Source of the DNA: Syngnathus acus
Lineage: Eukaryota > Chordata > Actinopteri > Syngnathiformes > Syngnathidae
NCBI RefSeq assembly: GCF_901709675.1
Contig: NC_051089.1
Coordinates: forward strand, 19,691,508-19,755,507
DNA length: 64,000 bases
Direction: 5' to 3'
The notes below the pieces were generated by a model. It saw nothing but the letters and a program-made list of their open reading frames with translations, ran no database searches and had not been told where the DNA came from. A program made the translations under genes and the position numbers. Numbering within the stretch: position 1 is the first letter of the stretch; each line of letters opens with the position of its first letter. Below are positions 1 through 11,188 of the stretch, piece by piece.

Positions 1-342
1 ATTTACTTGCATAAAACCACCATTGCAAGCTGTGATTGGTGCTTTTACTTAAAACTACAGTCAACCCAAGCATATTCACAATTCATCACCCACATCATCC
101 ACCCCATCACATATTCGCAAATTGTTTTTCTTTTTTTTCAAAATGTTTCATTATGTGTTCATACATGTTCCCAGACTTATTCTTTTTCTCAGTTCCAACC
201 ATTTTCTTTGGTATCACGAATTATTACGTGTGGTTGCGGTCCACGAGGCCATCGGCCCGCTAAAAGCTACAAAGAAGTGGTTGATGTCTCCAACAAAGTT
301 GTTGTTTATTGTTGTTGTTTTTTGGCTGTCTCCAACAACTCT
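1..342. other. T-rich intronic flank, no gene recognised
   Basis: I see no coding exon or known repeat here. The stretch is the left flank of the large hAT element that starts at 343. Because the TMC3 exon at 11189 lies just beyond the other end of that hAT, this sequence is by inference the intron upstream of that exon. Its last bases (337-342, AACTCT) recur at 11167-11172 on the other side of the hAT. Confidence 0.5.
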
Positions 343-385
343 CAGGGATGAGAACGGCAAATGAAAAAAAAACACTGAAAAGTAG

Positions 386-490
386 CCGGGGTCTGGGGGC
401 CACATGCCCCTATTGGGGGCCATAGGGCCCACAGGCCCCCATTGGGGGCCACAGGGGGCCAGGGGCAACGTCCCGGAGGGGGCCCAGGTA
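386..490 (+). repeat. G-rich/C-rich subterminal array of the hAT element
   Basis: Repeated blocks of GGGGGCCACAGG- and GGGGCC-type sequence alternate with runs of C, so both strands carry several tracts of four or five G. It sits about 40 bp inside the left end of the hAT. Subterminal repeats are common transposase-binding sites in hAT elements; that role here is an inference. The G tracts could also form G-quadruplexes. Confidence 0.55.
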
Positions 491-777
491 GCAAAGCTCC
501 CTGGAAACTCCTGGATTTTGGCAGTATAGGAACCCTAAAACCATTATTTTCATCACTCAATTTCAACAGTTTTGTTAAAAAAATATTCCTGCTTGGTGGG
601 CTATCAAGGTGAATTTAATACATCAAAATGGCACAATCAATTCTGGAGTTTTTCCTTTTGATGAAAACTGTTTATTTTTTGCAACATATATCTACAACCA
701 CATATCTTGTTATCAAAGAACACTCATAATACCTATCTTTTGGAAATGAATTGTGAAAGATTAATTATAAAGACATA

Positions 778-2315
778 CCGTAATTTCCGGACTATAAGTC
801 GCGTTTTTTTTCATAGTTTGGGTGGGGGGGGGCGACTTATAATAAGGAGCGACTTATATGTGGTTTTTTTTTCAAAAATTTTCAAAAATGTTCCAAAAAA
901 AAAAAGTGAAACCGCGATAAACGAACCGCGATGTAGCAAGGGATTACTGTAATTTGAATTTCAAGTGACGTCAGCAGCGCGACGCGGCGTGGCGCGGCGG
1001 TTGTTTACATAAAGGACAAAGATTGATCACGGGATGACAAAGATGACGAAGGGCCCCACGTACTACCGGCATCATTAGCGGCTTTGTTTCTAAGTGACAC
1101 GGCGGACGAAGAGTTTGAAGGATTTAAGGATTTGGAGTGACACAGAAGGTTTGAAAAACTATTATGGCTTTTACCCACGCCCGGTCCTACTCTACGGAGC
1201 TCTCTTTCACTTCCGTGGATTGAAGTCGGGGGCCGGCGCTCGGCCGGGTGGCTGTCCAGGGACGGTGGATGGGGCTCGGACAATGCTTTTACGCACGCCC
1301 GGTCCTACTCTAACGAGCTGTCTTTCACCTCCGTGGATGGAAGTCGAGGGCCGGCGCTCAGCCGGGTGGCTGTCCGGGGACGGTGGATGGGGCTCGGTCA
1401 TGGCTTCTATGGAGCTCTCTTCCACTTCCGTGGCTGGAAGTCCACGCCGCCACACGCCTGGAAGTTTGTTTTGTTAAATAAAGAGCCGTTTACCAAACCC
1501 ACGTCTTTCCTTGTACTTTGTTAACGCTACAATATAGTTATATAGTAGATCTGTGGAATGACGACGAGGCTGACGTCAGGGCGCACGCGCGGCGTTGTTG
1601 ACGAAGGACGAGGAATTTGATCGATGGATTTAATGATTTAGAGTGCACAGATGGTTTGATAATACTATTGCTTATATAATAGGTATTTGATATCTAATTT
1701 ATATATCGTTATATGTGCCTGTGGAATATTTTGAAGTGCAAGCGCCGTTTGTTGACAAAGGACGATCGATAGATTTAATGATTTGGAGTGACACAGATGG
1801 TTTGATAACATTATTTCTTATATAATAGTTATTTGATATATAATTTATATATCGTTATATGGGCCTGTGGAATATTTTGAAGTGCACGCGCCGTCAGCGG
1901 CGCGCACGCATTGTTGACAAAGGACGATCGATGGATTTAATGAATTGGAGTGACACATATGGTTTTATTAATGTGTTTTTTATGTAATAGTTTTTTAAAT
2001 AACTCTGAATTTTACGTCAGGGCCGTTCTCAGCTCTTCGTTTGTGTTTATGTCACGTTAGCATACCTATCGTTTAGCCTGTTGTTGCTCGTTCATGACTG
2101 TTCTTGGTGTTGGATTTTGTCGAATAAATTGCCCCCCAAAATGCGACTTATACTCCGGAGCGACTTATATATGTTTTTTTTCACTTTTTTGGGCATTTTA
2201 TGGCTGATGCGACTTATACTCCGGAGCGACTTATATATGTTTTTTTCACATTTTTGGGCATTTTATGGCTGATGCGACTTGTACTCCGGAGCGACTTATA
2301 GTCCGAAAATTACGG
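778..2315 (+). mobile_element. TA-flanked MITE, family A copy 1
   Basis: The left end reads CCGTAATTTCCGGACTATAA and the right end is its near inverse complement; each is bounded by TA (776-777 and 2316-2317), the Tc1/mariner-type target duplication. There is no transposase. The inside is modular: a GC-rich minisatellite of roughly 118-bp units at 1171-1460, an AATAAAGAGCC-type poly(A) module near 1480, roughly 170-bp AT-rich tandem units between 1540 and 2000, and repeated GCGACTTATA blocks close to both ends. Two full TGACGTCA octamers lie at 966-973 and 1571-1578. Related copies occur at 20517-21846 and from 61832. Confidence 0.75.
1171..1460 (+). repeat. GC-rich minisatellite within MITE family A
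   Basis: Units of about 118 bp each start with an ACGCCCGGTCCTAC-type segment, pass through a GGCCGGCGCTC block and end in a GGTGGATGGGGCTCGG block. Two units plus a partial third are visible. The same array is present in the other two family A copies (20905-21180, and inverted at 63180-63470), so it belongs to the transposon and was not formed at this site. Open reading frames running through it are by-products of its GC richness. Confidence 0.75.
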
Positions 2316-2628
2316 TAGTTAGCATATAAATCATAAATAAATCATGACAAATATTTAAACACTGAAGTACCTTGCCACAGATTGTTGTGAGCGGTTTTAT
2401 CCAGTCTTTCTTATAATAAAATGAGTTAATCTGTGTGTTTCATTCAAAAGTTTATATACAAATATTTACATCAATATGTACAGGACTGTCTCAGAAATTT
2501 TGAATATTGTGATAAAGTTCTTTATTTTCTGTAATGCAATTAAAAAACCAAAAATGTCATACATTCTGGATTCATTACAAATCAACTGAAATATTGCAAG
2601 CCTTTTATTATTTTAATATTGCTGATTA

Positions 2629-3591
2629 TCAAAGTCAAAGTCAAAGTCAGCTTTATTGTCAATCCCTTCATATGTCAAGACACACAAAGAAACCGAAATT
2701 CCGTTTCCTCTATCCCACGGCGACGAGACATAGTACACGATAGACAAACAAGTAGACGACACAAAATAAAAACAAGAAGGCACAAACCAGAAACAATAAA
2801 TAATAAATAAATAATATGAGCGACGAATAAGTAATAAACAAATAACCCAACAAATAAGAGGAGCAAAACTGAGCCAGTGTGCATAAAGCAGACAGCAAGC
2901 ATAGCGCAAAGTACAGGACGCTACGCAGAAAGGGGGAGCGAGTTCAGGATCCTAACAGCCTGGAGTATGAAGCTGTTGGTGAGTCTGGTGGTGCGGGAGC
3001 GCAGGCTCCTGTACCTCCTCCCAGAGGGCAGAAGATCAAACAAAGAGTGAGCGGGGTGACTCACATCACTCAAATCGTGGTCGCCTTGCGGGTGAGATGG
3101 GAGGTGCAAATGACCTTCAAGGAGGGGAGAGAAGCACCAATAGTCTTACCAGCCGTGTTCACTATGCGCTGCAGGGCCTTCAAGTTGTAGTCAGTGCAGC
3201 TGCCACCCCAAACAGCAATACAGCTGGAGAGGACGCTCTCAATGGTGCCGCGGTAAAATGTAGTCATGACGGCCGGAGGAGCGCCCGCTCGCCTGAGTTT
3301 CCGCAGGAAGTACAGGCGGCGCTGGGCCTTCTTCGCCAGCGATGCGGTGTTGGTGGACCGGGAGAGATCCTCACTGATGTGCACCCCCAGGAACCTGGCG
3401 CTGCTCACTCTCTCCACCACAGCACCGTCGATGGTCAGCGGCAGGTGTTGGGTGTGACCCTTCCGGAAGTCAACAACAATCTCCTTGGTCTTGTCGACGT
3501 TCAGCAGGAGGTTGTTGTCCCTGCACCACGTGGTCAGAAGGTCAACCTCCAGCCTGTATCGAGTCTCGTCCCCCTTGGTGATGAGACCCAC
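2629..3591 (-). mobile_element. 5'-truncated LINE (family B) inside the Tc1 left inverted repeat
   Basis: The minus strand encodes the end of a CR1/L2/Rex1-type reverse transcriptase, from just after the YADD region (VGLITKGDETRY) through the connection region (AKKAQRRLYFLRKLR) to the C-terminal [15 protein letters not shown] motif. It spans 3594-3070 and 3109-2921 in two frames, so it is broken. The 3' end on the minus strand finishes in GACTTTGACTTTG repeats, the same tail seen in family B copies at 31897 and 53457. The 5' end stops abruptly at about 3591, typical of incomplete reverse transcription. It splits the Tc1 repeat after the GCTGATTAT block. Confidence 0.8.
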
Positions 3592-3780
3592 CATATATAT
3601 TATATTATAGCATATAGCTTACGAAAACTCAAATTTCTATCTCAAAATATTAGAATATCATGAATAAGTATAATAGTAGGGTATTCAACTAATCACTTGA
3701 ATCATCTAATTAACTCGAAACACCTGCAAGGGCTTCCTGAGCCTTGAAAAACACTTGGTTCAGTAAACTAAATCACAAGT

Positions 3781-4013
3781 ATGGGGAAGACTGCTGATCT
3801 GACTGCTGTCCAGAGGGCCATCATTGACACCCTCCATCAGGAGGATAAGACACAAAAATAAATTTCTCAAAGAGCAAGCTGTTCACAGAGTGCAGTTTCA
3901 AAGCACATCCACAAAAAGTCTGTTGGAAGGGGGAAATGTGGCAGGAAACGCTGCACAACCAAGAGAGATGACTGCAGCCTTAAAAGCATTGTGAAGAAGA
4001 GTCGCTTCCAGAA
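3781..4013 (+). pseudogene. Tc1 transposase, N-terminal part (broken)
   Basis: Translation from the ATG at 3781 gives MGKTADLTAVQRAIIDTLHQ, then an in-frame stop, then helix-turn-helix-type residues (ASCSQSAVSKHIHKK and GRGKCGRKRCTTKRDD). This is the N-terminal paired-like DNA-binding region of a Tc1 transposase. The frame is then cut at about 4013 by the LINE inserted at 4014-6292 and resumes at 6293 with GELQRQWTEAGVQVS. It cannot make active protein. Confidence 0.75.
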
Positions 4014-6292
4014 TGATTATTATGATGATAGAACTTTATTCATCCCACAGCGGGGAAATTCACTTGTCACAGCAGCGCATATGAATGCAAGAATAATACG
4101 AGTGCAAGAATAAAACAAGTGCCAAAATTTCAAAAGAGGGTAAATAACAGACGAGGACAAACACAAGTGCCGCTAGCAGAGACGAAACACTTTCCTTTTA
4201 TCAGGTGCCACGCATGTTGTAAAGTCTGACAGCAGAGGGAAAGAAGGACCCGCGGAACCGTTCCTTCCTACACCGAGGGTGCAGAAGTCTGCCGCTAAAG
4301 GAGCTGCTCAGGGACCGCACAATCTCATGGAGGGGGTGAGAGGTGTTGTCCATGATGGATTTAAGCTTAATCAACGTCCTCCTCTCACCCACAACCTCAA
4401 TGGAGTCCAGGGGACAGCCCAGGACAGAGCTTGCTCTTCTGACCATCTTATTCAGTCTCCCCCTGTCCCGGTCCGTACTGCCCCCACCCCAGCAGTGAGT
4501 GATGAAGGTGGCAGAATGAGGTGCGAAGCGAGGTGAAGGGGCGGGGGGGAGGCGGAACCAAATCTGTTGAAGAACAGAATGAGTTCATCGGCCCAGTCCT
4601 TGTCCCCATCAGCTGGTTTCCGATCAACCCCTTTACCATGGCCCGAGATGGACTGCAGACACCTCCAGACGTTTCTGGCGTTGTTAAGTCCCATTTGCTT
4701 CTCCAGCCTCCTCCCGTAGTTCTCCTTCCCCTGCCTGATCTTCAGCCGGAGTTCCTTTTGGATTCTACGCAGCTCCACCACATCCCCCAAACCAAAAGCT
4801 CTCTTCTTCCCATTAAGCCAGGGGTCTCAAACTCCAGTCCTCGGGGGCCGCATTCCTACATGTTTTCCAAGTTTCCCTCGTTAAACACACCTGATTCAAT
4901 TATCAGGCTCCTGTAGAACGTGAGGATGAACTGATCATTTGAATCAGGTGTGTTTAACGAGGGAAACTTGGAAAACATGTAGGAATGCGGCCCCCGAGGA
5001 CTGGAGTTTGAGACCCCTGCATTAAGCAGAGCCTTTATCTTGAACGACACCCAGGGTTTGTTATTGGGAAAACACCGGACCAACTTGGAGGGCACAGTGG
5101 TCTCCACACAGAAATTTATGTAGTCCGTAATGCAGTGGGTCACGCTGTCAATGTCACTTCCATGGGGGCCACAGAGAGCTTCCCAGTCTGTACTCTCAAA
5201 GCAGTCTCTGAGCCTGGCAGTGGATTTCTCAGACCACAACATCACAGACCTCCTCTCAGGTGGACACCGTTTAACCACCGGGGTGTAGTCCGCGACCAGA
5301 TGGACAAGGTTGTGATCCGAGCGACCAAGTGGGGGGAGGGGACGAAGAGGTGTATGCATCCTTGACATTAGCATACGACAGGTCCAAAGTTCTATCGTTT
5401 CTGGTGGGGCAGTCAACATATTGCGTAATGGTGGGGAGGGAAGAGGCCAGGGAAGCATGATTGAAGTCCCCGGAGATGAGGAGGAGAGATTTGGGGTGCT
5501 GGGTTTGAAGCCTAGAAACGATAGCGTGGATCCGGTTCGTAGTGGTAGCAGCGACAGCCGAGGGAGGGATGTACACAGTTATAACAATAAGGTGTACGGT
5601 TGCATGCTAACCACCAACATTTCCAAGTCACTGGAGCAGAGTCGCTCTTTAACGCTGACGTGTCTGGGATGGCACCATCTATCGTTCACAAACACAGCGA
5701 GTCCCTCTCCTCTTACCGCTCTCCGTAGCACTCCTGTCAGCCCGCACCACTTGAAAACCGTCCAGGGAGAGGTGTGAGTCGGGCGAGAGATCGTTCAGCC
5801 ATGTCTCCGTGAAGCACATGAGACTGCATTCGCAATATTCCCTCTACGCCCTGGCTAGCGCCGTTAGCTCTTCCATTGTGCTTTGAAGAGATCTCACGTT
5901 TCCCATGATGACCGACGGCAAGCACGGTTTATTCCGCTGCCTGCACTTTACTCCGGCTCGGCATCCTCTTCTCCGCGGCTGTATCTCCTTGGGGATCTCC
6001 GGCCGCAACCCGCAGGGAAGGGGTGTGTAGCGCCAGGCTAACAGCTGATCGCAGGTGTAGACAATGGAGCCGAGTATGGATGGCTCACCCGACGCCGCAC
6101 CAAAAAGTTCCAAAATCAGTCGGGAACAAACTATGAATGTTACAACGTGAACATCCACTAGCCTAATTCAATAATGTGAGAAGGTGAAAAACAACAAAAA
6201 ACTCACTATAACACAATCCAAACACTAAAAGAAGGGAAGAAAGGACAGAGCTGCTGTAACAGGCTGCCACTTGAGCGGAGCCATCAAAGACG
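4014..6292 (-). mobile_element. LINE family C copy with the reverse-transcriptase core deleted
   Basis: Reading on the minus strand from about 6160: an N-terminal region ends in IMGNVRSLQSTMEEL, then endonuclease pieces follow (YIPPSAVAATT, SGDFNHASL, GRSDHNLVHL) and the post-endonuclease linker (4790-4452). The frame then jumps at about 4447 directly to the C-terminal region (RRASSVLGCPLDSIE and RFRGSFFPSAVRLYN). The whole palm domain with the FSSAFNT- and YADD-type motifs is missing. Several frameshifts are present. The 3' tail is an ATT/ATC-rich repeat next to an AACTTTATTCATCCC block. It interrupts the Tc1 transposase gene and is itself split by a hAT MITE at 4819-5019. Confidence 0.75.
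4819..5019. mobile_element. Palindromic hAT MITE, 201 bp, copy 1
   Basis: The element begins CAGGGGTCTCAAACTCCAG and ends with its inverse complement. The two arms of about 90 bp are near-perfect inverted copies around a short centre, so single strands could fold into one long hairpin. It is flanked by an exact 8-bp target duplication, CATTAAGC (4811-4818 and 5020-5027), the hallmark of hAT transposition. There is no coding capacity. It interrupts the LINE family C copy. A second copy of the same length is at 42247-42447. Confidence 0.9.
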
Positions 6293-7035
6293 TTTTTGGG
6301 GGAGCTTCAAAGACAGTGGACTGAAGCTGGAGTCCAGGTATCAAAAGCCACTGTTCACAGACGTGTCCGGGAAATGGGCTACAATAGCCGTATTCCCATG
6401 GTCAAGCCACTTCTGAACTCAAGACAACGGAAGAAGCGTCTGACTTGGGCTATGGAAAAGAAGCACTGGACAGTTGCAGAGTGGTCCAAAGTCCTCTTTT
6501 CAGACGAAAGCAAGTTTTGTATTTCATTTGGAAGTCAAGGCGCCAGAGTCTGAAGAAAAGGCTGGAGAGGAGCAAAATCCAAGTTGCTTGAAATCCAGTG
6601 TGAAGTTCCCACAGTCAGCGATGGTTTGGGGAGCCATATCAGCTGCTGGTGTTGGTCCACTGTGTTTCATCAAGTCCAGAGGAAATGCAGATTTTAGAGC
6701 ACTACATGCTTCCGTCTGCTGAAAAGCTCTATGGAGATGATGATTTCATTTTCCAGCATGATCTGGCACCTGCCCACAGTGCCAAAACCACCAATAAATG
6801 GTGTACTGACCATGGCATTACTGTCGTCGATTGGCCTGCCAATTCCCTTGACCTGAACCCCATAGAGAATTTGTGGGGTATTGTGAAGAAGAAGCTGAAA
6901 GACACCAGACCCAACAATGCAAATGAGCTAAAGGCCGCTATTGAAGCATCCTGGGCATCCATAACACCTCAGCAATACCACAGGCTGATTGCCTCTATGC
7001 CACGCCGCATTGATGCAGTAATCCGTGCAAAATGA
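6293..7035 (+). pseudogene. Tc1 transposase, catalytic part (broken)
   Basis: Three overlapping frames (6296-6553, 6474-6722, 6649-7035) together give a Tc1 DDE domain. The first aspartate is in VLFSDESKF, the second in FQHDLAPAH and the glutamate in DLNPIENLWG. Thirty-four residues separate the second D from the E, so this is DD34E, the Tc1 signature. Frameshifts near 6550 and 6690 break it. It continues the N-terminal part at 3781-4013 across the LINE insertion, and the downstream inverted repeat ends at 7325. Confidence 0.85.
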
Positions 7036-10000
7036 TTCCCAACCAAGTACAGAGTGCATCAATGGACATTTTCAAATGTTTGATTTTGTTTTGCTGTTAT
7101 AAATCTTTTTTTTTTTACTTGGTCTGAGGAAATATTCTAATATTTTGAGATAGGATATTTGAGTTTTCTTAAGCTGTAAACCATAATCAGCAATATTAAA
7201 ATAATGATGCAATATTTCAGTTGATTTGTAATGAATCCAGAATGTATGACATTTTTGGTTTTTTAATTGCATTACAGAAAATAAAGAACTTTATCACAAT
7301 ATTCTAATTTTCTGAGACAGTCCTGTACATGCTACTGTGCAGTCATAATGTTCAGTTATTTTTCTTTCTTTTCTTCATCAACATTTCTAGCACATTCAGT
7401 CTGGCTTTACGCTTATGCTGTGAATTGAGAACATTAGTGTCTTCTTGTGGAGTTGAAGTGCTGGGTTGTGGTGCTCTAGTAGAGGAGGACTGGGTGTCAG
7501 ATGGCCTGGAGACAGTTAGTGGTGGTTGATGCACTGGGCCTGATGTAAGTATTTGCTGCTTCAGAGATGGACTGGTATGTTCCTGTATGAGGATTTGCAG
7601 TTTTTGAGATCGAGGGCACTGATGTAGATTGCACCAATGTGTGTCCTTTGGTGGATTTGTCCTGCGTGGTAGTATTTGTAGTCAAACCATGGGTTCTCCT
7701 TGATGTGATATTCTTAATCGTGGCAGATTTAGATGCAAGTCTTGAATGGTGCTTTTTGAGTGCTTTCCTTTCTGACCTTGCAGCACAGCGCTTTGCCTCT
7801 TCCTTGCTTTGTAGTTGACTCTTGTTCTTGAGCTGTTGTCTTTTCATCTTTTCTTTTTTTGGCTTCTCTCTTTCTTTTGAGGTATTTTTTGTACTCACTG
7901 GCACATTGTCGCAAATTAACACAGTTTCTTGTCCACAACATCATGCTGGATGTCCTTTCTCTTGAAATAAGTGACAGCAGATGAATCCCTAGTTTTCACA
8001 TGGTACTTCACTGTTTGAATGGCACTTTAAATCTCTATATTCATACGACATGATCTAATGTCCATGATGTCATCCATAGTATTAAAAGATGATTCAACCT
8101 GCGGTCCATGAAAGATACTCAAAACGAAGAATACCAATTTGCAGACAGCAGCATACTTGTCAAAAACAGCAACCTTAGCCCACCATTCATCCACCTTCAT
8201 CTCTTTACTGTTGTACAAAGGAAGGTTGATATCTGACTGCATCTGTTGAACTTGTAAAGAAAACCTCTCCTTTTCTTCCTCATTCAAAACTGCAACCATT
8301 TCCTGGAGCTGCTTCAGGCCTCGGGATGTCACAGCATGCCCTCTAGCTGCAGGATCAATGCACGTAATGGATCTTAGAAGCTTGTTATTCAATGCCATCT
8401 TCTTTTGCAGGTACTTCCCACATACCTGGAATGCCCTGGTGGCTTTCCTCATAAAGTGCAGAACTGTAGAGTCATACTTTCTGCTGTCTTTAATGATGGC
8501 TTGAACAGCTGTGCCTGTGAAGATGTCCTTCTCTCGTAAGAAAATCTCTGCATCTTCTAAATCCATGGTTTCCAGCTCACGGGAGGATGCTGGAATCCTT
8601 TCAGGCTTGACGTAGCATGCCAAAAAATCATGGAATAACTCTTCATGCTTGTCATGGACGATATGGATTAGTGGTTCTGTGCTCTGGTAAAGACATACAT
8701 ATCTTTTCAAGATTGGCAGAGCAGCCTGATAAAACTGAATCGGGAGACGACTTCGTTTGGCCTTGAAGAGGACTTTGTCAACGATGCGTGCTTTCCTGGC
8801 TTTGCCACCATCCGTCAGCTTCTTCCTTGACAGGGATTCTGTGATTTCTTTAATTCTCTGTCTGCTCCTGATACTGACATTCATTCTTCTATAAATCTCC
8901 AGCACTATGCCATGATACACATGCCTCAGGTCAGAAGACACAAAGGCATAATAAAACACCTGCAAAGCGTCCCAGATCCTCAAAGTGCCGACAGGCAAAT
9001 CTTATGCAGAAAGCCAGCGGTGATTCACGAAGCGTTCTGGCACTGTGTATTTGATATGTAGAAGCTCGCATATCTCTGACATGTGTTCTCTATGATCTGG
9101 AGACCACTTCGAGTCATTGTAGAGATCAGTAAACAGGCCTTCTGCCCAGTGTTCAAATACTGAACAAAACTGTTTACATGCATTGTGTACATGATGACAA
9201 ATGTCGCCATCTACATCCAGAAGATGGGGTGCTTGATTACTGCGGATCCGGGTCTCCAGTCCACTCTTTGATCCGTGCATGACTGCGCACGAGTCCATCA
9301 GAACGGAAACCAGATTAGCCCATGGTATTTCAAAATTTTCAAAAAGGTTGACAAGTTCCTTATGCAGAGACTCTGCATCAACAGTTATCACCTCCAATGA
9401 AGCCAAATGCTCTAGCACCACCTTTCAATCCGACATTGAGAAATAATTCACCAGAATAGCAAGCACCCTCTTGTTGTTGTTGCTGGTGCTCTCATCAATG
9501 TTGAGAGAAAAATGGCAGTTCCGGATGTTCTCAAGTGTTCTGTTATGCAGTGTTTTTGCAAGACCGTTCTTCATAAGATAGGACGCAGTTGTCCATAGTC
9601 AAATAGTCTAATGCCTTCTTGTCACGGGCAAGTTCCTTGGCAAGATCAATCATTACAGGTGCCATGGACAGAGGGAGATTATTTTGTGCAACTACACAAA
9701 GAACCATTGCCTGTATAATAATATATAGATAATATTAGAAGCATTACATTTCATTAAAATAAACATACACCATAATTATTAAAAAGGCTTCTCGTATAAT
9801 TAAGAAAAGGCAGCTAATCTGATAATGTAATGTATAATGTAAAACACCATCACCACTTTGATCAAATTCCCTTCTATTACAATTTAAAAGCAGACATATT
9901 ATAAGCTACTAAATGAATAATAAATATATCTCTACACAGCAAGATACCACTAGTTCTAAGCACCTACCAGTATATACATTGATCAACTGTACCATTTTCA

Positions 10001-10270
10001 ATCCATGCCAGTTTCCTACATTAAGTGAAACAAAGATTAAAATACATTCTCATAAAACTTGTTCATCTTCATTTTTAAATATCATTTGATTTCGCTAACA
10101 CAAATTCATACCTGTGAATTTGCCACTCTATCACGTATTGATATCAGCGGTTTTGACTTCCGGCTCCTTCACCGGACATGTTGGATGACTTCTGAACATT
10201 GCATGCATCTGCTGTGGTTGAGAACAGCTGGATGTAGCTGCAGTCTGCGTGGCCGATGGTAACTGGTAGT

Positions 10271-10328
10271 TGGTCATGGTGATCTTTAATTTTTCTATAA
10301 GGAATAAAATTGAAGATCACCATGACCA
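10271..10328. repeat. Short hairpin
   Basis: TGGTCATGGTGATCTT and its inverse complement lie about 20 bp apart, making a stem of more than 20 bp with one mismatch. It sits in what appears to be an intron of the hAT transposase gene. No function is evident. Confidence 0.6.
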
Positions 10329-10451
10329 TTATTGAAAACACCATGTACGACGATATATAAATGGTATTTCTTCTTCATATCTATATATATATATATTAGT
10401 ATCTAAATCCGTTTTCTCAGACTGGCTGAGTAATATCAACTCAAAATGATT

Positions 10452-10573
<122 letters not shown>

Positions 10574-11188
10574 GAAGATTTATTCTTTAACGATATCATG
10601 ACAATAGCCTAACATTAACTTACATGTAACATCATGTTACCCACATGCTTGTAAAAGTAAAAATGTACCTTTGTGTTTTTTTGTTTTGATGTGCTCCTTA
10701 ATGTTCGAAGTGCCGCGACCTCCATAGTTTATCACATCTTGACAAAGAATGGACAAACCTTCCCCGGGACATCTAATTTACGGATATGTTCCGTAAGGCA
10801 GGTGGTTACGGACTGTGTTCCGAGTTGTAAGATGACGCTGCTCTCGGGCCATACCCATCTGAAGCAGTTCCTGATCCCGTTCGACTTGTCTATTTCCCTG
10901 GCACGATCCTCGTCTTTTTTCTCTAAAACTTTCGCCATGCTGGCTAAAACCTTTGCTAATTAGGCAAATGAGTAGGCAAATGATGTGACGAAAGTAGCGC
11001 CAAAATGCTGCCGAAAATAAGGCGGCTATTGTCGCAATACTGCTGCCAGTCGCTCCCCCCCATATAAAAACAATTTTCTCAACGGCTCTACACGATTCAC
11101 GCAAATGATACTCCCGACGGAAAAAAACATGGAAATCCGCGGATCCGCGGAAGATTCTCATCCCTGAACTCTTTTTTTTATTCTGCAG

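Larger units (their letters stand above)
2481..7325 (+). mobile_element. Tc1-like transposon with long inverted repeats, interrupted by two LINEs
   Basis: The ends CAGGACTGTCTCAGAAA (2481) and its inverse complement (ending 7325) are flanked by TA on both sides. The inverted repeats are long, roughly 200 bp or more, running inward to AAAACTCAAAT and AAATATTAGAATAT blocks on each side. The left repeat is interrupted by a LINE fragment (2629-3591). The transposase gene is interrupted by a second LINE (4014-6292) and has a stop codon near its start. Without the insertions the element would be about 1.6 kb, the usual size for Tc1 elements. It lies inside the hAT element 343-11166. Confidence 0.85.

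Noticed and set aside
214-340. Possible upstream TMC3 exon (frame with KKWLMSPTKLLFIVVVFW)
   Set aside because: It is hydrophobic but does not match any TMC segment that I know, and it lacks good splice sites.
1171-1460. CRISPR-like regularly spaced repeats
   Set aside because: Whole units are repeated with no unique spacers, and the array is present in each copy of a MITE in a vertebrate genome. It is a minisatellite.
3097-3663. Plus-strand 188-residue gene, and similar frames at 32280-32732 and 53918-54592
   Set aside because: All three are antisense shadows of the same LINE C-terminal region.
8027-9421. Host gene of the ZNF862 or other domesticated hAT type
   Set aside because: The frame is interrupted by stops and frameshifts (9002, 9420-9720, 10745) and sits between inverted hAT ends, so it is a decayed transposase.
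10673-10963. Plus-strand 96-residue gene
   Set aside because: It is the antisense shadow of the hAT BED-finger exon on the minus strand.
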